A DNA stretch of 64,000 nt from Streptomyces chromofuscus (GTDB taxonomy: Bacteria; Actinomycetota; Actinomycetes; Streptomycetales; Streptomycetaceae): NCBI RefSeq assembly GCF_015160875.1, contig NZ_CP063374.1, positions 558,001-622,000 of the forward strand, read 5' to 3'. How positions within the stretch are numbered: the first letter of the stretch is position 1; each line of letters opens with the position of its first letter. Both the position numbers and the translations under genes were made by a program. Below are positions 17,490-26,686 of this stretch, piece after piece. The notes beneath the pieces were generated by a model that did no database searches, was not told the origin of the DNA, and saw only the letters and a program-made list of their open reading frames with translations.

Positions 17490-19101
17490 TGCCGTCGTGA
17501 TCGGAGCCGGGCCCAACGGGCTGGTGGCCGCCAACCTGCTGGCGGACGCCGGGTGGAGCGTGGAGGTCGTGGAGGAGCAACCGGAACCGGGAGGCGCGGT
17601 GCGTCACGACCGGGGCGTCGATCCGGCCTTCGTCAGTGATCTCTTCAGCTCCTTCTACCCGCTGGCCGCGGCCTCCCCCGTCCTCGCCGGGCTGCGGCTG
17701 GAGGACCACGGGCTGCGCTGGAGCCACGCGCCCAGCGTGCTGGCCCACCCGCTCAGCGACGGCAGCTGCGCCGTGCTGAACCGGAACGTCGACGTCACGG
17801 CCGCGTCACTGGACGCCTTCGCCGAGGGCGACGGGGCTGCCTGGCGCCGGCTGCACGAGCTGTGGCAGCTCCTGGAGCCCGATCTGCTCAACGCCCTGTT
17901 CACGCCTTTTCCCCCGGTCCGTGCGACGGCCCGGCTGGCCGTCCGGCTCCGGACCGCGGGCGGGCTGCGCACGGCCCGCTCCCTGGTGCTGCCGGTGCGC
18001 CGGCTGGGCGAGGAGGAGTTCCGCGGCGAGGGCGGCCGTCTGCTGCTGGCGGGCAACGCGCTGCACGCCGATCTGGCCCCCGAGGCGGCGGGGAGCGGAG
18101 GGTTCGGCTGGCTGATGGCGATGCTGGGCCAGACGCACGGCTTCCCGGTTCCCGTCGGCGGCTCCGGTGCGCTGACCGAGGCTCTCGTGCGACGGCTGCG
18201 CTCGCGCGGCGCCCGGCTGAGCTGCGGGGAGCGTGTCGAGCGGATCGTCGTGCGGGGCGGGCGGGCCGTCGGCGTGCGCACGGCGGGCGGACGGTCGGTG
18301 GCCGCGCGGCGGGCGGTCCTGGCGGACGTGTCGGTGCCCGCCCTGTACGGCGAACTGGTGGCCGCCGAGCACGTGCCCGCGCAGGTGCTGGCCGACCTGC
18401 GCCGCTTCCAGTGGGACTTCGCCACCTTCAAGATGGACTGGGCGCTGGACGGTCCGGTGCCCTGGCGGGCGGAGCAGGCGCGCGGGGCCGGGACGGTGCA
18501 CCTGTCGGACGGGGTGGACGAGCTGACCCGTTTCGCCGCGCAGATCGCCATGCGGCAGGTGCCGGACCGGCCCTTCCTGCTCTTCGGCCAGATGACCACG
18601 TCCGATCCCGTCCGTTCCCCGGCCGGCACCGAGTCCGCGTGGGCGTACACGCACGTGCCCCACGAGGTCCGTGCCGACGCCGCCGACGAGGGCGTCACCG
18701 GGCGGTGGGACACCGAGGACCAGGAGCGCATGGCCGACCGGGTCGAACGGCAGGTGGAGCGCTTCGCCCCGGGATTCCGTGCGCTGATCCGCGCCCGGCG
18801 CATCCTCGCGCCCCCGACGCTCGAGGCGCTCGACGGCAACCTGATCAACGGCGCCATCAACGGCGGCACGACGGCTCTGCACCAGCAACTCGTCTTCCGG
18901 CCGACGCCCGGCACGGGGCGCCCCGAGACCCCCGTTCCGGGGCTCTATCTGGCCTCGTCCGGGGCGCACCCGGGCGGTGGCGTGCACGGCGCCCCGGGAG
19001 CCAACGCCGCCCGCGCCGCGCTGCACCGGCGTCGGCCGCCCGGTCTGGCCGACGCCCAGAGGCTGCTCGCCCGGCGCGACCGCACCGGGGCGAAACGCTG
19101 A
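17482..19101 (+). CDS. Phytoene-desaturase-like FAD oxidoreductase
   Basis: A 539-residue flavoprotein starting VVIGAGPNGLVAANLLADAG, a dinucleotide-binding fold, with EEQPEPGGAVR immediately after as in carotenoid desaturases, isomerases and related NAD(P)/FAD proteins. The C-terminal GLYLASSGAHPGGGVHGAPG is the second family signature, which closes over the flavin. Bacterial relatives act on carotenoids, lipids or retinol-like compounds. No other carotenoid genes are in the window. The start GTG 17482 overlaps the SRPBCC gene. Substrate unknown. Confidence 0.85.
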   Translation: MPDAVVIGAGPNGLVAANLLADAGWSVEVVEEQPEPGGAVRHDRGVDPAFVSDLFSSFYPLAAASPVLAGLRLEDHGLRWSHAPSVLAHPLSDGSCAVLNRNVDVTAASLDAFAEGDGAAWRRLHELWQLLEPDLLNALFTPFPPVRATARLAVRLRTAGGLRTARSLVLPVRRLGEEEFRGEGGRLLLAGNALHADLAPEAAGSGGFGWLMAMLGQTHGFPVPVGGSGALTEALVRRLRSRGARLSCGERVERIVVRGGRAVGVRTAGGRSVAARRAVLADVSVPALYGELVAAEHVPAQVLADLRRFQWDFATFKMDWALDGPVPWRAEQARGAGTVHLSDGVDELTRFAAQIAMRQVPDRPFLLFGQMTTSDPVRSPAGTESAWAYTHVPHEVRADAADEGVTGRWDTEDQERMADRVERQVERFAPGFRALIRARRILAPPTLEALDGNLINGAINGGTTALHQQLVFRPTPGTGRPETPVPGLYLASSGAHPGGGVHGAPGANAARAALHRRRPPGLADAQRLLARRDRTGAKR

Positions 19102-19160
19102 GCGCCCGCGAAGCTCCGCTCGGCGGCGCACCGGCCGCACCACTCTGTGAAGGAGAACCC

Positions 19161-19613
19161 ATGAACGAACAAGCGGACGGCCCCGACCGTCGGCACCGGC
19201 GCCCCGAAGGCGTCGGCGACAAGACCGTCGAAGCGCTCGGCGCGCTGTCCAAGGCTCTGGAGACGACGGAACGGGCCAGAGGACGGCTGTACGACTTCCA
19301 CCAGCTGACCGGCACCGCCGATCTGGAACTGGATCGCGCGGTGGAGCTGCTGCACGAGGCGGGTCACCCGCAGTGGGCGCAGCGCGTCCGCACGGAGATC
19401 CTGGGGCGCAACGTCATTCCCGGGCACTGGACGTTCCAGATCGTCGAGGCCTACGACGCCACCTACTACCGCCCCTTCCACGACCTGGAGTCGAGCGCGG
19501 TGCGGGAGCTGGCGCAGGGCCGCGACCACCTGTACGAGGCGGAGATGAAGGAGGCCCGCCGCACGATCGGGCACCCGGACCACACCGCCGTGCCGCCCGT
19601 GCCGGAGACATGA
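19161..19613 (+). CDS. Conserved actinobacterial protein of unknown function
   Basis: A 150-residue soluble protein rich in charged residues, mostly helical by eye (ALGALSKALETTERARGRLY, then LDRAVELLHEAGHPQWAQRV). It has several Trp/His/Tyr positions in GHWTFQIVEAYDATYYRPF that look conserved rather than random. GAAGGAGAACCC precedes the ATG. It sits between the FAD oxidoreductase and an SDR on the same strand, so it may belong to the same pathway. I do not recognise a catalytic motif. Confidence 0.7.
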   Translation: MNEQADGPDRRHRRPEGVGDKTVEALGALSKALETTERARGRLYDFHQLTGTADLELDRAVELLHEAGHPQWAQRVRTEILGRNVIPGHWTFQIVEAYDATYYRPFHDLESSAVRELAQGRDHLYEAEMKEARRTIGHPDHTAVPPVPET

Positions 19614-19695
19614 GCCGTTCCCGGCGCATCCGGCCACGCCCCGGGACGGGAAGGCATCCAGGGACCTGTGTCGAGCCGGTGAGGAGGGACCACCG

Positions 19696-20577
19696 ATGCA
19701 CAGCAGCCCGCTGGGCAACCGGACGGTCGTGGTGACCGGAGCCGCCCGGGGACTGGGCGCGGCGCTGGCCCGCGCGGTAGCCGGGCGAGGCGCACGCGTG
19801 GCCCTGCTCGGCCACGAGGGGCCCGAGCTGGAGGCGGTCGCGACCGCTCTGCCCACCGCGACGGTGGCCCTGGAGGTCGACATCACCGATCCGGCCGCCC
19901 TCGCCGGCGCCGCCCGCACCGTACGCGCCCGCCTGGGTCCCCCCTCCGTGGTGATCGCGAACGCCGGCATCGCCGAGGGAGGCCCCTTCCTCACCTCGGA
20001 CCCGGCCACCTGGCAGCGGGTGATCGACGTGAACCTCGCCGGCAGCGCGCACACCGCCCGCGCCTTCCTGCCCGACCTGATCACCACGGCGGGCCACTAT
20101 CTGCAGGTGGCGTCACTGGCCTCCCTCGGGGCGGCCCCCCTGATGAGCGCCTACTGCGCCTCCAAGGCCGGCGTCGAGGCCTTCGCCCACAGCCTGCGGG
20201 CGGAGGTGGCGCACCACGGCGTCAGCGTGGGCATCGCCTACCTGAACTGGATCGACACCGACATGGTGCGCGACGCCGACCGGTACGCCGTCCTGCGGCA
20301 GCTGCGGCTCCACATGCCGCCGCCCGCCCGGCGCGTGTACGGCGCGGAGGAGGTCGCCGAACGGATCGTGCGCGGCCTGGAACGCCGACGCACGGCGGTG
20401 TACGCGCCGTCCTGGCTGCGGCTGGTGCAGCCGGTGCGTGCCGCCCTGCCTCCGCTGGTGCTGCGCGTGTCCCGTAGGCGCCTGCCCCGTCTGGAGGCGG
20501 AGGAGCCCTTCCACGCGACCGGACTGCTCGGCGCGGGCGGCGAGGCCGACCGCGCGGCGGCGGACCACGCCCCCTGA
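19696..20577 (+). CDS. Short-chain dehydrogenase/reductase
   Basis: A 293-residue SDR with VVTGAARGLGAALARA (TGxxxGxG), an IANAG motif near residue 95, the active-site serine in VASLASLG and YCASKAG carrying the catalytic Tyr/Lys. The C-terminal 60 residues (RRTAVYAPSWLRLVQPVRAA) resemble those of SDRs acting on lipid or aromatic substrates. A GAGGAGGGACC site precedes the ATG. It is the fourth gene in a same-strand run from the SRPBCC gene. Confidence 0.9.
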   Translation: MHSSPLGNRTVVVTGAARGLGAALARAVAGRGARVALLGHEGPELEAVATALPTATVALEVDITDPAALAGAARTVRARLGPPSVVIANAGIAEGGPFLTSDPATWQRVIDVNLAGSAHTARAFLPDLITTAGHYLQVASLASLGAAPLMSAYCASKAGVEAFAHSLRAEVAHHGVSVGIAYLNWIDTDMVRDADRYAVLRQLRLHMPPPARRVYGAEEVAERIVRGLERRRTAVYAPSWLRLVQPVRAALPPLVLRVSRRRLPRLEAEEPFHATGLLGAGGEADRAAADHAP

Positions 20578-20654
20578 GTGCCCGGTCGCACGGCCGATCG
20601 GGCCGCTCCCGGGTGGGCGCCCGCCCTCCCCGCTCCCCCGACGTCAGGACGGCG

Positions 20655-21197
20655 ATGATGCAGACGTTCCTGCCCGATCCGGACTTCCGGCGTTCCGCCC
20701 TGCTCCTCGACCGTCGCCGTCTGGGCAAGCAGCGGGTCGAGGCGCTGCAGGTCCTGCGGGGCCTGACCGTGCCGGGCTACGGGTGGCGCAGACATCCGGC
20801 CGTGCGCATGTGGAGCGGGTACGAGGAGGCCCTGGTCCGGTACGGGCTGGAGGTCTGCCGGGTGTGGCGCGAGCAGGGACATCAGGACAGCTGTGCCGCC
20901 TCCCTGGTCGCCGGGTTCGGCGCGAGCCGTCCCGGCGCTCCCGTGCGGGACCAGTCCGCCCTCGCGGCCGCCGGGGAGCTGCCGCCGTGGCTCGGCGACG
21001 AGGCCTTCCACCGCAGTCACCGCTCGGCCCTCGTCCGCAAGGACCCACAGGCCTACGCGGAGGCGTTCCCCGGCGTACCGGACGATCTGCCCTACGTGTG
21101 GCCGGGGTCCGACCGGGAGGACGGTGAGCCCGCCCCTTCGGGACGGGAGTCTCGTCGGACGGACGCCGCGGGAGGGCGTTCTCGCAGGGCGCCGTAG
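20655..21197 (+). CDS. MSMEG_6728-like protein (pyrimidine-dimer glycosylase-like)
   Basis: A 180-residue protein opening MMQTFLPDPDFRRSALLLD with RRLGKQRVEALQVL, the start shared by the MSMEG_6728 family that is distantly related to T4-type pyrimidine dimer DNA glycosylases. A WRRHPAVRMWSGYEEAL segment and a HRSALVRKDP segment also match. The last 30 residues are low-complexity and overlap the convergent FAD monooxygenase gene by 106 bases, an unusually long tail-to-tail overlap. A DNA repair role is family inference. Two ATG codons in tandem (20655, 20658) are possible starts. Confidence 0.75.
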   Translation: MMQTFLPDPDFRRSALLLDRRRLGKQRVEALQVLRGLTVPGYGWRRHPAVRMWSGYEEALVRYGLEVCRVWREQGHQDSCAASLVAGFGASRPGAPVRDQSALAAAGELPPWLGDEAFHRSHRSALVRKDPQAYAEAFPGVPDDLPYVWPGSDREDGEPAPSGRESRRTDAAGGRSRRAP

Positions 21198-22414
21198 GCC
21201 AGGAAGTAGGCCGGCACCCGGTTCAGCCGGCGCGAGGTGGTGACCAGCTCGGCCACGCGCTTGGCGCGCTGCGGCCGGCCGAGGGGCGGCCGGCCCGCCA
21301 GGACCGGCTCGATGACGCGGGCGTGGGCGAGGCGTTGCAGGCCCTGGGTGAGGGCCGTGGTGGGCCGGCGGCGGCGCTGGACGCGGCGCACGGCCGCCGG
21401 CAGGCCGGCCGCTTTGCCGCTCAGCGGTCCGACGAGGTGGCGGGCGGCGGCGACCGCGTCCTGGACGGCGAGATTGATGCCGATGCCGAAGACCGGCGAC
21501 ATCGCGTGCGCCGCGTCCCCGATGCACAGCAGCCCCGGCCGGTGCCAGTGCCGGAGCCGGTCCAGCCGTACGTCGAGCAGCTTCACCTCGTCCCACGAGG
21601 TGAGGGTGTCCATCCGGTCCGCGACCCACGTGACGGCGGCCCCGTACGTGTCCCTGAACCGTTCGAGACCCGCTGCGCGGAGCGTGGCGTCGCTGCCCTT
21701 GGGGATCAGCGCGGCGCACTGCCAGTAGTCCCCGCGGTCGATCATGGCGCTGATGAACCGGTCGCCCGCGCCTCCGACCAGCCCGTGCGGATCGCCGTCG
21801 TGCCGGGGCAGCCGGAACCACCAGGCGTCCATCGGGCAGCGGAACCGGCGCAGCCCCAGTTCGGGCAGCGAGCGGGCCAGCGAGCCGCGGCCGTCGCAGG
21901 CCACCGTGAGGGTGGCCCGCAGCTCGCCGGTGCGGCCGTCGGACGTGCGGTACGCCACCCCGGTGACGCGCCCCCGCTCCACGAGGAAGGAGGTCGCCTC
22001 GGTGTCCATGCGCAGGGTGAAGGCCGGCTCGCGGCCGGCCTCGTCGGCGAGGAGGTCGAGCAGGTCCCACTGGGGCACCATCGCGATGTAGTTGTACCGG
22101 CGCCGCAGCGCGGCGATGTTCCCGACGGTGACCAGCGTCCCGTCCCTGCCCAGGGGCAGCTGGATGGTCGTGACCCGGCGCTGCGGCAGCCGGGCGAACC
22201 GCTCCCCGAGACCGAGCTCGTCCAGAAGCGACAGGGTGGTCGGATGGACGGTGTCGCCGCGGAAGTCGCGCAGGAAGTCGCCGTGCTTCTCCAGGACCGT
22301 CACCTCCACCCCGGCCCGGGCCAGGAGCAGGGCGAGCACCATGCCGGCGGGCCCGCCCCCCACCACGCAGCAGGTGGTCCGCTCCGCGGCTTCCAAGGAG
22401 TTGGTCCCGTCCAT
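21092..22414 (-). CDS. FAD-dependent aromatic monooxygenase
   Basis: A 440-residue group A flavin monooxygenase. It has GGGPAGMVLALLLARAG with VTVLEK at the N-terminus, a DG motif region (VACDGRGSLARS) in the middle, and IGDAAHAMSPVFGIGINLA, the second FAD/ribityl-binding signature. These enzymes hydroxylate phenols or polyketides with NAD(P)H and oxygen. I take ATG 22414 as start because sequence upstream lacks family similarity. It is divergent from a cytochrome P450 gene with about 106 bases between, a common tailoring-enzyme layout. Confidence 0.88.
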   Translation of the reverse strand: MDGTNSLEAAERTTCCVVGGGPAGMVLALLLARAGVEVTVLEKHGDFLRDFRGDTVHPTTLSLLDELGLGERFARLPQRRVTTIQLPLGRDGTLVTVGNIAALRRRYNYIAMVPQWDLLDLLADEAGREPAFTLRMDTEATSFLVERGRVTGVAYRTSDGRTGELRATLTVACDGRGSLARSLPELGLRRFRCPMDAWWFRLPRHDGDPHGLVGGAGDRFISAMIDRGDYWQCAALIPKGSDATLRAAGLERFRDTYGAAVTWVADRMDTLTSWDEVKLLDVRLDRLRHWHRPGLLCIGDAAHAMSPVFGIGINLAVQDAVAAARHLVGPLSGKAAGLPAAVRRVQRRRRPTTALTQGLQRLAHARVIEPVLAGRPPLGRPQRAKRVAELVTTSRRLNRVPAYFLAYGALRERPPAASVRRDSRPEGAGSPSSRSDPGHT

Positions 22415-22520
22415 CGCGTTTCCGTCCCTCCGTCGGCGCCACCGATCGGTCACACTGGTACGCATACCCACAAGTAGCAGCAAATCGCCCCGCATCGGCG
22501 GTGCGTGCCCGGGAGGCGTG

Positions 22521-23750
22521 ATGACCCAGCAGCCGGTCCTTCTCCCCTACTCCGATCCGGCCTTCGTGGCGGATCCCTTCCCGCTCTACCGGCAGCTGCG
22601 CGAGGACGGCCCGGTCCGGCGCGCGATCATCGCGGGCGGCCTGGACGCCTGGGTGGTCACGCGCTACGAGGACGGTCTCGCGGCCCTGTCCGACCCGAGG
22701 CTGAGCAGCGACGTCCGCGACGCGTCGGACACCCGGCTGATGGAGCAGCTGCCCGAGTTCGAGCGCGAGTCGATGATGAGCAACATGCTGCGCTCCGACC
22801 CGCCCGACCACACCCGGCTGCGCCGCCTGGTCTCCAAGGCGTTCACCGCGCGCAGGGTCGCGGAGCTGCGGCCCCGGGTCCAGGAGATCGCCGACCGGCT
22901 GCTCGACGCGGTGGTTCCGGCGGGCCGGGCGGAACTGGTCGCGGACTTCGCGCTGCCGCTGCCGGTCACGGTCATCAGCGAACTGCTCGGCGTACCGGTG
23001 GACGACCGGTACGACTTCCAGCGGTGGACCGACGACCTGCTGCTGCGCGGGGAAAAGATGCCGGACCCGGTGGTCGTGAACGAGACGTGGCAGCGGATGC
23101 GCGCGTATCTGACCAAGCTCCTGGAGGCCAAGCGCGCCCGGCCCGCCGACGACCTCCTCAGCGCGCTGATCACCGCCCGCGACGAGGAGCAGCGGCTGAA
23201 CGAGGACGAGCTCATCGCCATGACGTTCCTGCTGCTGGTGGCCGGTTACATCACGACGGTCAACCTGATCGGCGGCGGCATCGCCGCGCTCCTCGCCCAC
23301 CCCGACCAGCTGCGGCTGCTGCGCGACGATCCCGAGCTGCTGCCCGGCGCGATCGAGGAGTTCCTCCGCTACGACGGCCCGGTCAGCCCGGGCATCGCCC
23401 GGTTCGCCCGGGAGGACGTCGAGATCGCGGGCGTGGCCGTTCCGCGCGGCGCGACGGTACTGATCGCCTCCGCCATCGCCGACCGCGATCCGGCACGGTT
23501 CGCCGACCCCGACCGGCTGGACGTCACCCGGCAGGACAACGGCCACCTGGCGTTCGGGCACGGCATCCACTACTGCCTGGGCGCGCCGCTCGCCCGGCTG
23601 GAGGGCCAGATCGCCATCGGCACGGCGCTGCGCCGCCTCCCGGACCTGGCCCTGGCCGTGCCGCCGACGGAGCTGAGCTGGCGGCCCGGCGGTCTGCGCG
23701 GCCCGGTGCGGCTGCCGGTCACGTTCACGCCGGGCGCGTCCGGTGCATGA
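22521..23750 (+). CDS. Cytochrome P450
   Basis: A 409-residue bacterial class I P450. The heme loop FGHGIHYCLG is at residues 345-354 with Cys352 as iron ligand. The I-helix oxygen-activation motif is AGYITT (241-246), a Tyr/Ile variant of the common AGHETT. The EEFLR salt-bridge motif (279-283) and DPPDHTRLRRLV near residue 94 are in place. A GGGAGGCGTG site precedes the ATG. It needs a ferredoxin/reductase not seen next to it. It is followed after 27 bases by an MFS exporter, so the pair may make or export an oxidised small molecule. Confidence 0.93.
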   Translation: MTQQPVLLPYSDPAFVADPFPLYRQLREDGPVRRAIIAGGLDAWVVTRYEDGLAALSDPRLSSDVRDASDTRLMEQLPEFERESMMSNMLRSDPPDHTRLRRLVSKAFTARRVAELRPRVQEIADRLLDAVVPAGRAELVADFALPLPVTVISELLGVPVDDRYDFQRWTDDLLLRGEKMPDPVVVNETWQRMRAYLTKLLEAKRARPADDLLSALITARDEEQRLNEDELIAMTFLLLVAGYITTVNLIGGGIAALLAHPDQLRLLRDDPELLPGAIEEFLRYDGPVSPGIARFAREDVEIAGVAVPRGATVLIASAIADRDPARFADPDRLDVTRQDNGHLAFGHGIHYCLGAPLARLEGQIAIGTALRRLPDLALAVPPTELSWRPGGLRGPVRLPVTFTPGASGA

Positions 23751-23777
23751 ACCGCGCGCAGGGTCGCCGTCAGCGGC

Positions 23778-24968
23778 ATGAACGGTGACCGCCGAGGGTG
23801 GCGCGCCTGCGCGCTCGGCGGCGCGGTGTTCGCCGTGTGCATGGCCGGCACCACGCTGCCGACGCCCCTGTACCCCCTCTACCGGGAGAAGTTCGGGTTC
23901 TCCGAGCTGACCGTCACCGTCGTGTACGCCGTGTACGCCTTCGCCGTCATCGGCGTGCTGCTGCTGGTGGGCAACGCCTCGGACACCGTCGGCAGGCGCC
24001 CGGTGCTGCTGTGGGGCCTGGGCTGCGCGACCGCGAGCGCCGTCTGCTTCCTGTGCGCCACCGAGCTGGGCTGGCTGTACGCCGGGCGGCTGTTCTCGGG
24101 GCTGTCCGCCGGCCTGTTCACCGGGGCCGCCACGGCGTACGTGATGGAACTGGCGCCGCACGGCGGCTCCTCGCGGGCCACGTTCGTGGCGACGGCCGCC
24201 AACATGGGCGGACTGGGCTGCGGTCCGCTGCTCGCCGGGGTGCTGGCGCAGTACGCCCCCTGGCCGCTGTACCTGCCGTTCGTCGTGCACCTCGCCCTGG
24301 TGGCCTGCTCGGCCGCCGTCCTGCTGCGCCTTCCGGAGACCGTCCGCGAGCGCCGGCCGCTGAGCACCGTACGGCCGCACGGCCCCGTTCTGCCGGCGCA
24401 GGTGCGGGCGGTGTTCGCGCCCGCGGCGATCGCCTCGTTCGTGGGCTTCGCGCTGTTCGGGGTGTTCACCTCGGTCAGCCCGGCGTTCCTCGCGCAGTCC
24501 CTCGACGTGGACAGCCACGCGGTGAGCGGGCTGGTCGTCGCGCTGGCCTTCTTCGCCTCGACCGCCGGGCAACTGGCGGTCGGCCGGGTCGGCGCGCGGC
24601 GATCGCTGCCGCTCGGCTGCGCCGCGCTCCTCGCCGGGCTGGCGCTGCTGGCGGGGGCGCTGCACTGGGACCTGATGACGCTGGTGGTGCTGAGCGCGCT
24701 CGTCGGCGGAATCGGGCAGGGATTGGCGTTCCGGGCTGCGTTGACCGCGGTGGCACAGGCGTCACCGGCCGATCGGCGCGCGGCGGTCATCTCGACGCTG
24801 TTCGTGGTGGCCTACGCGGGCATCTCGGTTCCGGTGATCGGCGTCGGCGCGCTGACCGGCCCGGTCGGCCTGCCGGACGCGGGACTGGTGTTCATCGCGT
24901 GCATGGCCGTTCTCGCCTCGACCGCGGCCGCCTACCTGCTGCGGCGGCCCCTACCGGCGCGGGCGTGA
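23778..24968 (+). CDS. MFS transporter
   Basis: A 396-residue major facilitator with about twelve hydrophobic helices and the helix 2-3 loop GNASDTVGRRPVLLWG, the major family signature. Its N-terminus (TTLPTPLYPLYREKFGFS) places it among YfcJ/DHA1-like exporters. It follows the P450 gene closely on the same strand, so export of a P450/monooxygenase product or drug is likely. No substrate can be read from sequence. Confidence 0.88.
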   Translation: MNGDRRGWRACALGGAVFAVCMAGTTLPTPLYPLYREKFGFSELTVTVVYAVYAFAVIGVLLLVGNASDTVGRRPVLLWGLGCATASAVCFLCATELGWLYAGRLFSGLSAGLFTGAATAYVMELAPHGGSSRATFVATAANMGGLGCGPLLAGVLAQYAPWPLYLPFVVHLALVACSAAVLLRLPETVRERRPLSTVRPHGPVLPAQVRAVFAPAAIASFVGFALFGVFTSVSPAFLAQSLDVDSHAVSGLVVALAFFASTAGQLAVGRVGARRSLPLGCAALLAGLALLAGALHWDLMTLVVLSALVGGIGQGLAFRAALTAVAQASPADRRAAVISTLFVVAYAGISVPVIGVGALTGPVGLPDAGLVFIACMAVLASTAAAYLLRRPLPARA

Positions 24969-25024
24969 GCGTGCGGGAGGCGTGAGGCGGTGACCGGACG
25001 CTGGTCCGCTCGTTGCACAACCCC

Positions 25025-25047
25025 TTGACCATCTAAGTCTTATTAAG
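25025..25047 (+). promoter_or_regulatory. Promoter/operator candidate of the SRPBCC-LLM operon
   Basis: TTGACC at 25025-25030 resembles a -35 box and lies in a locally AT-rich stretch (CATCTAAGTCTTATTAAG). The 8-mer GACCATCT (25027-25034) recurs just upstream of the HxlR gene in the same orientation relative to transcription. No convincing -10 at standard spacing is visible. Confidence 0.4.
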
Positions 25048-25091
25048 CAACTCTACCGGCAGCGACCCCTGCCGACGAGGAGGCCAACACG

Positions 25092-25598
25092 ATGGAGTGG
25101 ACGGGCGCGCGGTATGCGGACACACCGACGGTCGAGGTGACGACCTGGGTCGACGCCCCGCCGGAGCGGGTGTGGGAGCTGGTCTCGGACGTGCGGCGCA
25201 TGCCGGGGACCAGCACGGAGCTGCGGTCGGTGGAATGGGTCGACGGAGCCGACGGGCCGTGCGTGGGCGCCCGGTTCGTCGGCCGCAGCGCGCACCCCGA
25301 CCTCGGCGAGTGGGAGACCGTGTCGACCGTCGTCGAGTGCGAGCCTCCGCAGGTCTTCGCCTGGGCGGTCGTCGACCCGGAGAACCCCTCGGCCGTCTGG
25401 CGGTTCCGGCTGGCGCCCAGGGACGGCGGGACCGAACTCTCGCAGTGGATGCAACTGGGACCCGCCCCCTCCGGGCTGTCCTTCGCGATCGCGGCCATGC
25501 CGGACAAGGAGCAGAAGATCGTGTTCGTGCGCATGCGCGAGTTCGAGCGCAACATGACGGCCACGCTCCGGCACATCAAGACGTGGGCGGAGGCGTGA
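25092..25598 (+). CDS. SRPBCC-family protein (polyketide cyclase/dehydrase-like)
   Basis: A 168-residue SRPBCC fold protein opening VEVTTWVDAPPERVWELVSDV, with VFAWAVVDPENPSAVWRFRL and a long C-terminal helix (MREFERNMTATLRHIKTW) that forms the ligand lid in this family. A GACGAGGAGG site precedes the ATG. Its stop shares one base with the start of the LLM oxidoreductase gene (TGATG), so the two are coupled, as in clusters where the SRPBCC protein binds or cyclises the compound the oxidoreductase acts on. Confidence 0.85.
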   Translation: MEWTGARYADTPTVEVTTWVDAPPERVWELVSDVRRMPGTSTELRSVEWVDGADGPCVGARFVGRSAHPDLGEWETVSTVVECEPPQVFAWAVVDPENPSAVWRFRLAPRDGGTELSQWMQLGPAPSGLSFAIAAMPDKEQKIVFVRMREFERNMTATLRHIKTWAEA

Positions 25599-26656
25599 TG
25601 CGCACGGCGACGACGGTCGAGGCGTCGGGCTTCGGCACCTGGTCCGGGCAGGCCGACTTCGTCGTCGAGGCGGAGAAACTCGGGCTCGACGTCTGCTGGG
25701 TGGCCGAGGCCTGGGGCTCCGACGCCCCGTCCGCCCTGGGGTTCTACGCGGCCCGCACCGAACGGATGCTGCTCGGCTCCGGGATCATGCAGGTCGGCAC
25801 GCGCACCCCGGTCGCCCTGGCCCAGACGGCGATCACCCTGTCCAACCTGTCCGGCGGACGCTTCCTGCTGGGCCTCGGTCCCTCCGGCCCCCAGGTGATG
25901 GAGGGCCTGCACGGCGTGCCGTTCGCCCGCCCCCTGGCGCGTGTCCGCGAGACCGTGGAGATCGTCCGGCAGGCGGTCGCGGGCGGCAAGATCTCCTACG
26001 CGGGCTCGGAGTTCCGGATTCCGCTGCCCGGCGGGGACGCCGTCCCCATGCGGCTCTCCCTGCGCGCCGAGCATCCCGTCCCGCTCTACCTGGCCGCACT
26101 GTCACCGGCCATGCTCGAGCTCACCGGGCAGGTCGCGGACGGCTGGCTCGGCACCAGCTTCGTGCCCGAGGGCGCCGCGGAGGCCTACTTCGCCCCCCTG
26201 CGTCGGGGCCTGGCCGCGGCGGGCCGCCGTCGTGCCGGCTTCGACGTCTGCCAGGGCGCGGAGGTGGCCTTCGCGCCGGACGAGGAGGCGCTCGGCGCCC
26301 TGGTCGCCGGCCGCAAGAAGGAACTCGCCTTCAGCCTGGGCGGTATGGGTTCCGCCTCGACCAACTTCTACAACCGGGCCTACGGCCGCCAGGGGTGGGC
26401 CGAGGTCGCGGCGGAGGTGCGGCAGCGGTGGCAGGCGGGTGACCGCGACGGCGCGGCCGCCCTCGTGACCGACGAGATGGTGCTGGCGACCACGCTGATC
26501 GGCACGGAGGAGATGGTCCGGCGGCGGCTGCGGGTGTGGCGCGACGCCGGGGTGGACACCGTGCGCATGTATCCGGCGGGCGAGAGCCTCCAGGCCCGGC
26601 TGGACACGCTGGGCAGGGCGATCGAGCTGGTTCGGGAGGTCGACGGGGAGGCGTGA
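25598..26656 (+). CDS. LLM-class (F420-dependent) oxidoreductase
   Basis: A 352-residue luciferase-like monooxygenase-fold protein. The segments CWVAEAWGSDAPSALGFYAA, GSGIMQVGTRTPVALAQTA and GGRFLLGLGPSGPQVMEG match F420-dependent members, with the last forming the deazaflavin pocket. The ATG is in TGATG at the end of the SRPBCC gene. Actinobacterial relatives reduce or oxidise ring systems in natural product and xenobiotic pathways. Cofactor assignment is by family resemblance, not residue proof. Confidence 0.87.
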   Translation: MRTATTVEASGFGTWSGQADFVVEAEKLGLDVCWVAEAWGSDAPSALGFYAARTERMLLGSGIMQVGTRTPVALAQTAITLSNLSGGRFLLGLGPSGPQVMEGLHGVPFARPLARVRETVEIVRQAVAGGKISYAGSEFRIPLPGGDAVPMRLSLRAEHPVPLYLAALSPAMLELTGQVADGWLGTSFVPEGAAEAYFAPLRRGLAAAGRRRAGFDVCQGAEVAFAPDEEALGALVAGRKKELAFSLGGMGSASTNFYNRAYGRQGWAEVAAEVRQRWQAGDRDGAAALVTDEMVLATTLIGTEEMVRRRLRVWRDAGVDTVRMYPAGESLQARLDTLGRAIELVREVDGEA

Positions 26657-26686
26657 TCCTGGCCCCGCCGCGGACCGGTTGACGGT

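Noticed and set aside
16739..17500. A plus-strand frame with good codon bias that looked like a frameshifted end of the FUSC exporter (HVDLLVAVALGVIQGLVETF)
   Set aside because: It is the exact complement of the AraC remnant start, so the bias belongs to the minus strand and not to FUSC.
20238..24665. A 1475-codon open frame on the minus strand
   Set aside because: It is the antisense shadow of the SDR, P450 and MFS genes; its protein is Arg/Gly/Ala-rich with no family motifs, as expected from GC-rich codon bias.
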